A stretch of 64,000 bases of DNA, from contig JAUCMP010000028.1 in NCBI GenBank assembly GCA_030770545.1, forward strand, positions 12,605,501 through 12,669,500, in the 5' to 3' direction. The DNA comes from Macropodus opercularis. Lineage: Eukaryota > Chordata > Actinopteri > Anabantiformes > Osphronemidae. Below, in pieces: positions 62,280 through 64,000 of this stretch. Under the pieces are notes generated by a model, which saw only the letters and a list, made by a program, of their open reading frames with translations, was not told where the DNA came from and made no database searches. Each line of letters starts with the position of its first letter. Positions within the stretch are counted from its first letter, which is position 1. Position numbers and translations under genes: made by a program.

Positions 62280-62930
62280 GACCTGCATGCTCGTGATGCC
62301 AGAGGCCGCCTCTTTTGGGCGCCCCTCGCTGGTCGCGGTGCAGTGTGTTGAACTGGCAGCGAGAAAGCGCCGTCTGCTTAGCACCGCCCACAGCCGTGCT
62401 CTCCTTGCACGCCCCCAGATCTTCCACATGACGATCCACTGCAGGCCCGCTGAGCGTCGGGGCCTGTGCTGACGCGCGTACATGACGTTACACCCACACA
62501 TGGCAACGCATGCGTTTCAAAGCATCGAACCACAAACACACTCACACAGATAGGCTTGTATGCCTATCTGTTTTAATATTGTTTACATGAAGTTTTACAT
62601 GAAGTTACACCCACACATGGCAACGCATGCGTTTCAAAGCATCGAACCACAAACACACTCACACAGATAGGCTTGTATGCCTATCTGTTTTAATATTGTT
62701 TATTATTGGTGTTATTGTCTGTTAAGCGCCTTGGACAACTCTGTGTTGGGATGTGGCGCTCTATAAATAAAGTTTGATTGATTGATTGATTGACACTCAC
62801 GCATATAAAGTGACACAGGCAGGACACTCTGCAGCTCTGCGTGCACAAAACGCGAGGCCACGAGAAAGACTTGGGAGGGGTCGTCTCTCGACGCCGGTGT
62901 ATTTCTCTGTTACTTTCACAAAACTCTGGC

Positions 62931-63047
62931 GGCTCTGCCGAGGGGCAAAGCCCAGCAAAAATTGACTCAACCCGTTTGAGTTCCTCTCCACGGAAATCTT
63001 TAGTAAAAGGCGAAAGACTTGTGCGTTATGAAGAGAAACCGGAGCGA
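62931..63047 (-). ncRNA. U5 snRNA, unit 3
   Basis: Same as units 1 and 2, shifted by 3200 bp from unit 1. Confidence 0.85.
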
Positions 63048-63221
63048 AGATGGCCCGGGCCTCAAAGCGAAGCAGAGGCCCCTCGTCTTCCCAGCCACAG
63101 CCGTCACGGAGGCCCAGCTATCGCCGCTTGCTAGGCCCCTCCCCTTGCCCGGAGCCATGCGCCCGATAGGCTCTGTGCAATCAGAGTGGCTCACGACTAG
63201 GCTTTTGTCTTGGACAGCTGA

Positions 63222-63385
63222 CGAGGGGAGAGCGCGAACGCAGTCCCCCACTACCACAAATTATGCAGTCGAGATTCCCGCATTTGGGGAATTCGCAGGG
63301 GTCAGACAGCCGGTGTGCAATGGCTGAGCCTCGCCCTGGGTGAACCACCTTCTTGATCATGGTATCTCCCCTGCCAGGTAAGTAT
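63222..63385 (-). ncRNA. U1 snRNA, unit 3
   Basis: 164 nt. It differs from units 1 and 2 at nucleotide 43: plus strand a at 63343, so U in the RNA (GGUGGUUCACCC), which matches the usual vertebrate form as I recall it. Confidence 0.95.
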
Positions 63386-63691
63386 GACTTGCTCCGCTCG
63401 CACTCAGGGAGCTCTCTCCGGGACTAACCACGCTCACTGACGGTGCTGACAGTGGTAAGAAGGCAGCTTTGCGGAGCCTACCGGTCTGCACCAGTTGTAC
63501 TTTTCAGTAAAGGCTGGCGAACGTTAGTCGCTGTTCTTTCTCTGTCTTGTTGTTTTCTCCCAAAGGGGAGCAAACTTGTCCCATCATGCATTGCTGCCTT
63601 TTCCCACAGGAAATCCCATAGGCTGGACAGAAGGTGAGCCCGACAGAGCGGAGCGCAATGACAATGGCTTGGCGTTGAACACAGAGTGTGG

Positions 63692-63879
63692 GGGTGCACC
63701 GTTCCCAGAAGCGCTGCAATACCAGGTCGATGCGTGGAGTGGACGGAGCAAGCCCCTGTTCCACCTCCCTGCTCCAAAAAGCAATTTAATATATGGTCCC
63801 CGGGTAGGGGACGTATCAGATATTAAACTGATAAGAACAGATACTACACTTGATCTTAGCCAAAAGGCCGAGAAGCGAT
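63692..63879 (-). ncRNA. U2 snRNA, unit 3
   Basis: 188 nt and complete. The window ends inside the upstream promoter region of this gene. Confidence 0.97.
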
Positions 63880-64000
63880 GACCTGCATGCTCGTGATGCC
63901 AGAGGCCGCCTCTTTTGGGCGCCCCTCGCTGGTCGCGGTGCAGTGTGTTGAACTGGCAGCGAGAAAGCGCCGTCTGCTTAGCACCGCCCACAGCCGTGCT

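Larger units (their letters stand above)
59365..64000. repeat. Tandem array of 1600-bp snRNA units (U5-U1-U2)
   Basis: Positions 59597, 61197 and 62797 begin identical sequence, giving a period of exactly 1600 bp. Two full units and most of a third are visible, and the array continues beyond the window. Each unit carries U2, U1 and U5 on the minus strand and a shared spacer. The spacer has a duplicated cacacccacacatggcaacg-type segment and a retroposon-like tail (ggcgctctataaataaagtt plus tgat repeats). Units are almost identical, indicating recent amplification or gene conversion. Confidence 0.95.

Noticed and set aside
59597..63991. Repeated open frames of 64-151 codons in the snRNA units on both strands
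   Set aside because: They overlap U1, U2, U5 and their promoters, repeat only because the unit repeats, and have no recognisable domain.
59365..64000. U4, U6 or 5S rRNA inside the snRNA unit
   Set aside because: I looked for their invariant segments on both strands between the U5, U1 and U2 genes and found none.

Overview
This window is vertebrate, almost certainly teleost (probably percomorph) genomic DNA. The evidence is exon/intron structure with GT-AG junctions, a fish-type NLRC3-like NOD receptor (FISNA-NACHT with many 174-nt LRR exons), fish L2/Maui-like, I-clade and BEL/Pao retroelement remnants, a Ty3/Gypsy element with a PNMA-like Gag, and a tandem array of spliceosomal snRNA genes. 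I see no bacterial features.

Layout. (1) 1-2.2 kb: a MITE-like inverted-repeat element, then on the minus strand a relic T-cell receptor gamma-like J-C cluster: one J segment with a canonical 12-bp-spacer recombination signal, one decayed J, a constant exon cut after about 18 codons, and a transmembrane exon. (2) 2.2-10.9 kb: mostly non-coding DNA with an L2 LINE 3' end, a piggyBac-like terminus and an actin-like exon fragment. (3) 10.9-16.4 kb: a decayed multi-exon gene of a teleost uncharacterised (SAMD3-like) family, a partial NLR duplicate that kept its RING exon but has no NACHT exon, and an I-clade LINE 3' end. (4) 16.6-35 kb: one plus-strand NLR gene. Two short N-terminal exons, a RING exon, one large FISNA-NACHT exon and ten LRR exons are all joined in the same splice phase. 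A short 3' exon with AATAAA follows, and no B30.2 exon was found. (5) 36.5-44.3 kb: a full-length Ty3/Gypsy LTR element with two open frames, gag and pol, linked by a textbook -1 frameshift site. (6) 44.3-59.3 kb: segmental copies of a minus-strand multi-exon gene for a large uncharacterised teleost protein with an RNase H/DDE transposase-like acidic pattern. The central copy keeps ten exons open from 52890 to 48578. A second copy is cut off exactly at the LTR, and a third survives only as exons 10-12. (7) 59.4-64 kb: three tandem 1600-bp units, each carrying U5, U1 and U2 snRNA genes on the minus strand; the array runs off the right edge.

How the parts relate. The immune-receptor regions (3, 4) and the transposase-like region (6) were shaped by local tandem duplication and mobile elements. 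The NLR repeat domain grew by duplicating exon-plus-intron units of about 980 bp. The snRNA units are nearly identical, which indicates recent homogenisation.

Exon boundaries come from reading splice sites, phase and protein similarity by eye. Family names rest on recognised motifs, not on database searches.
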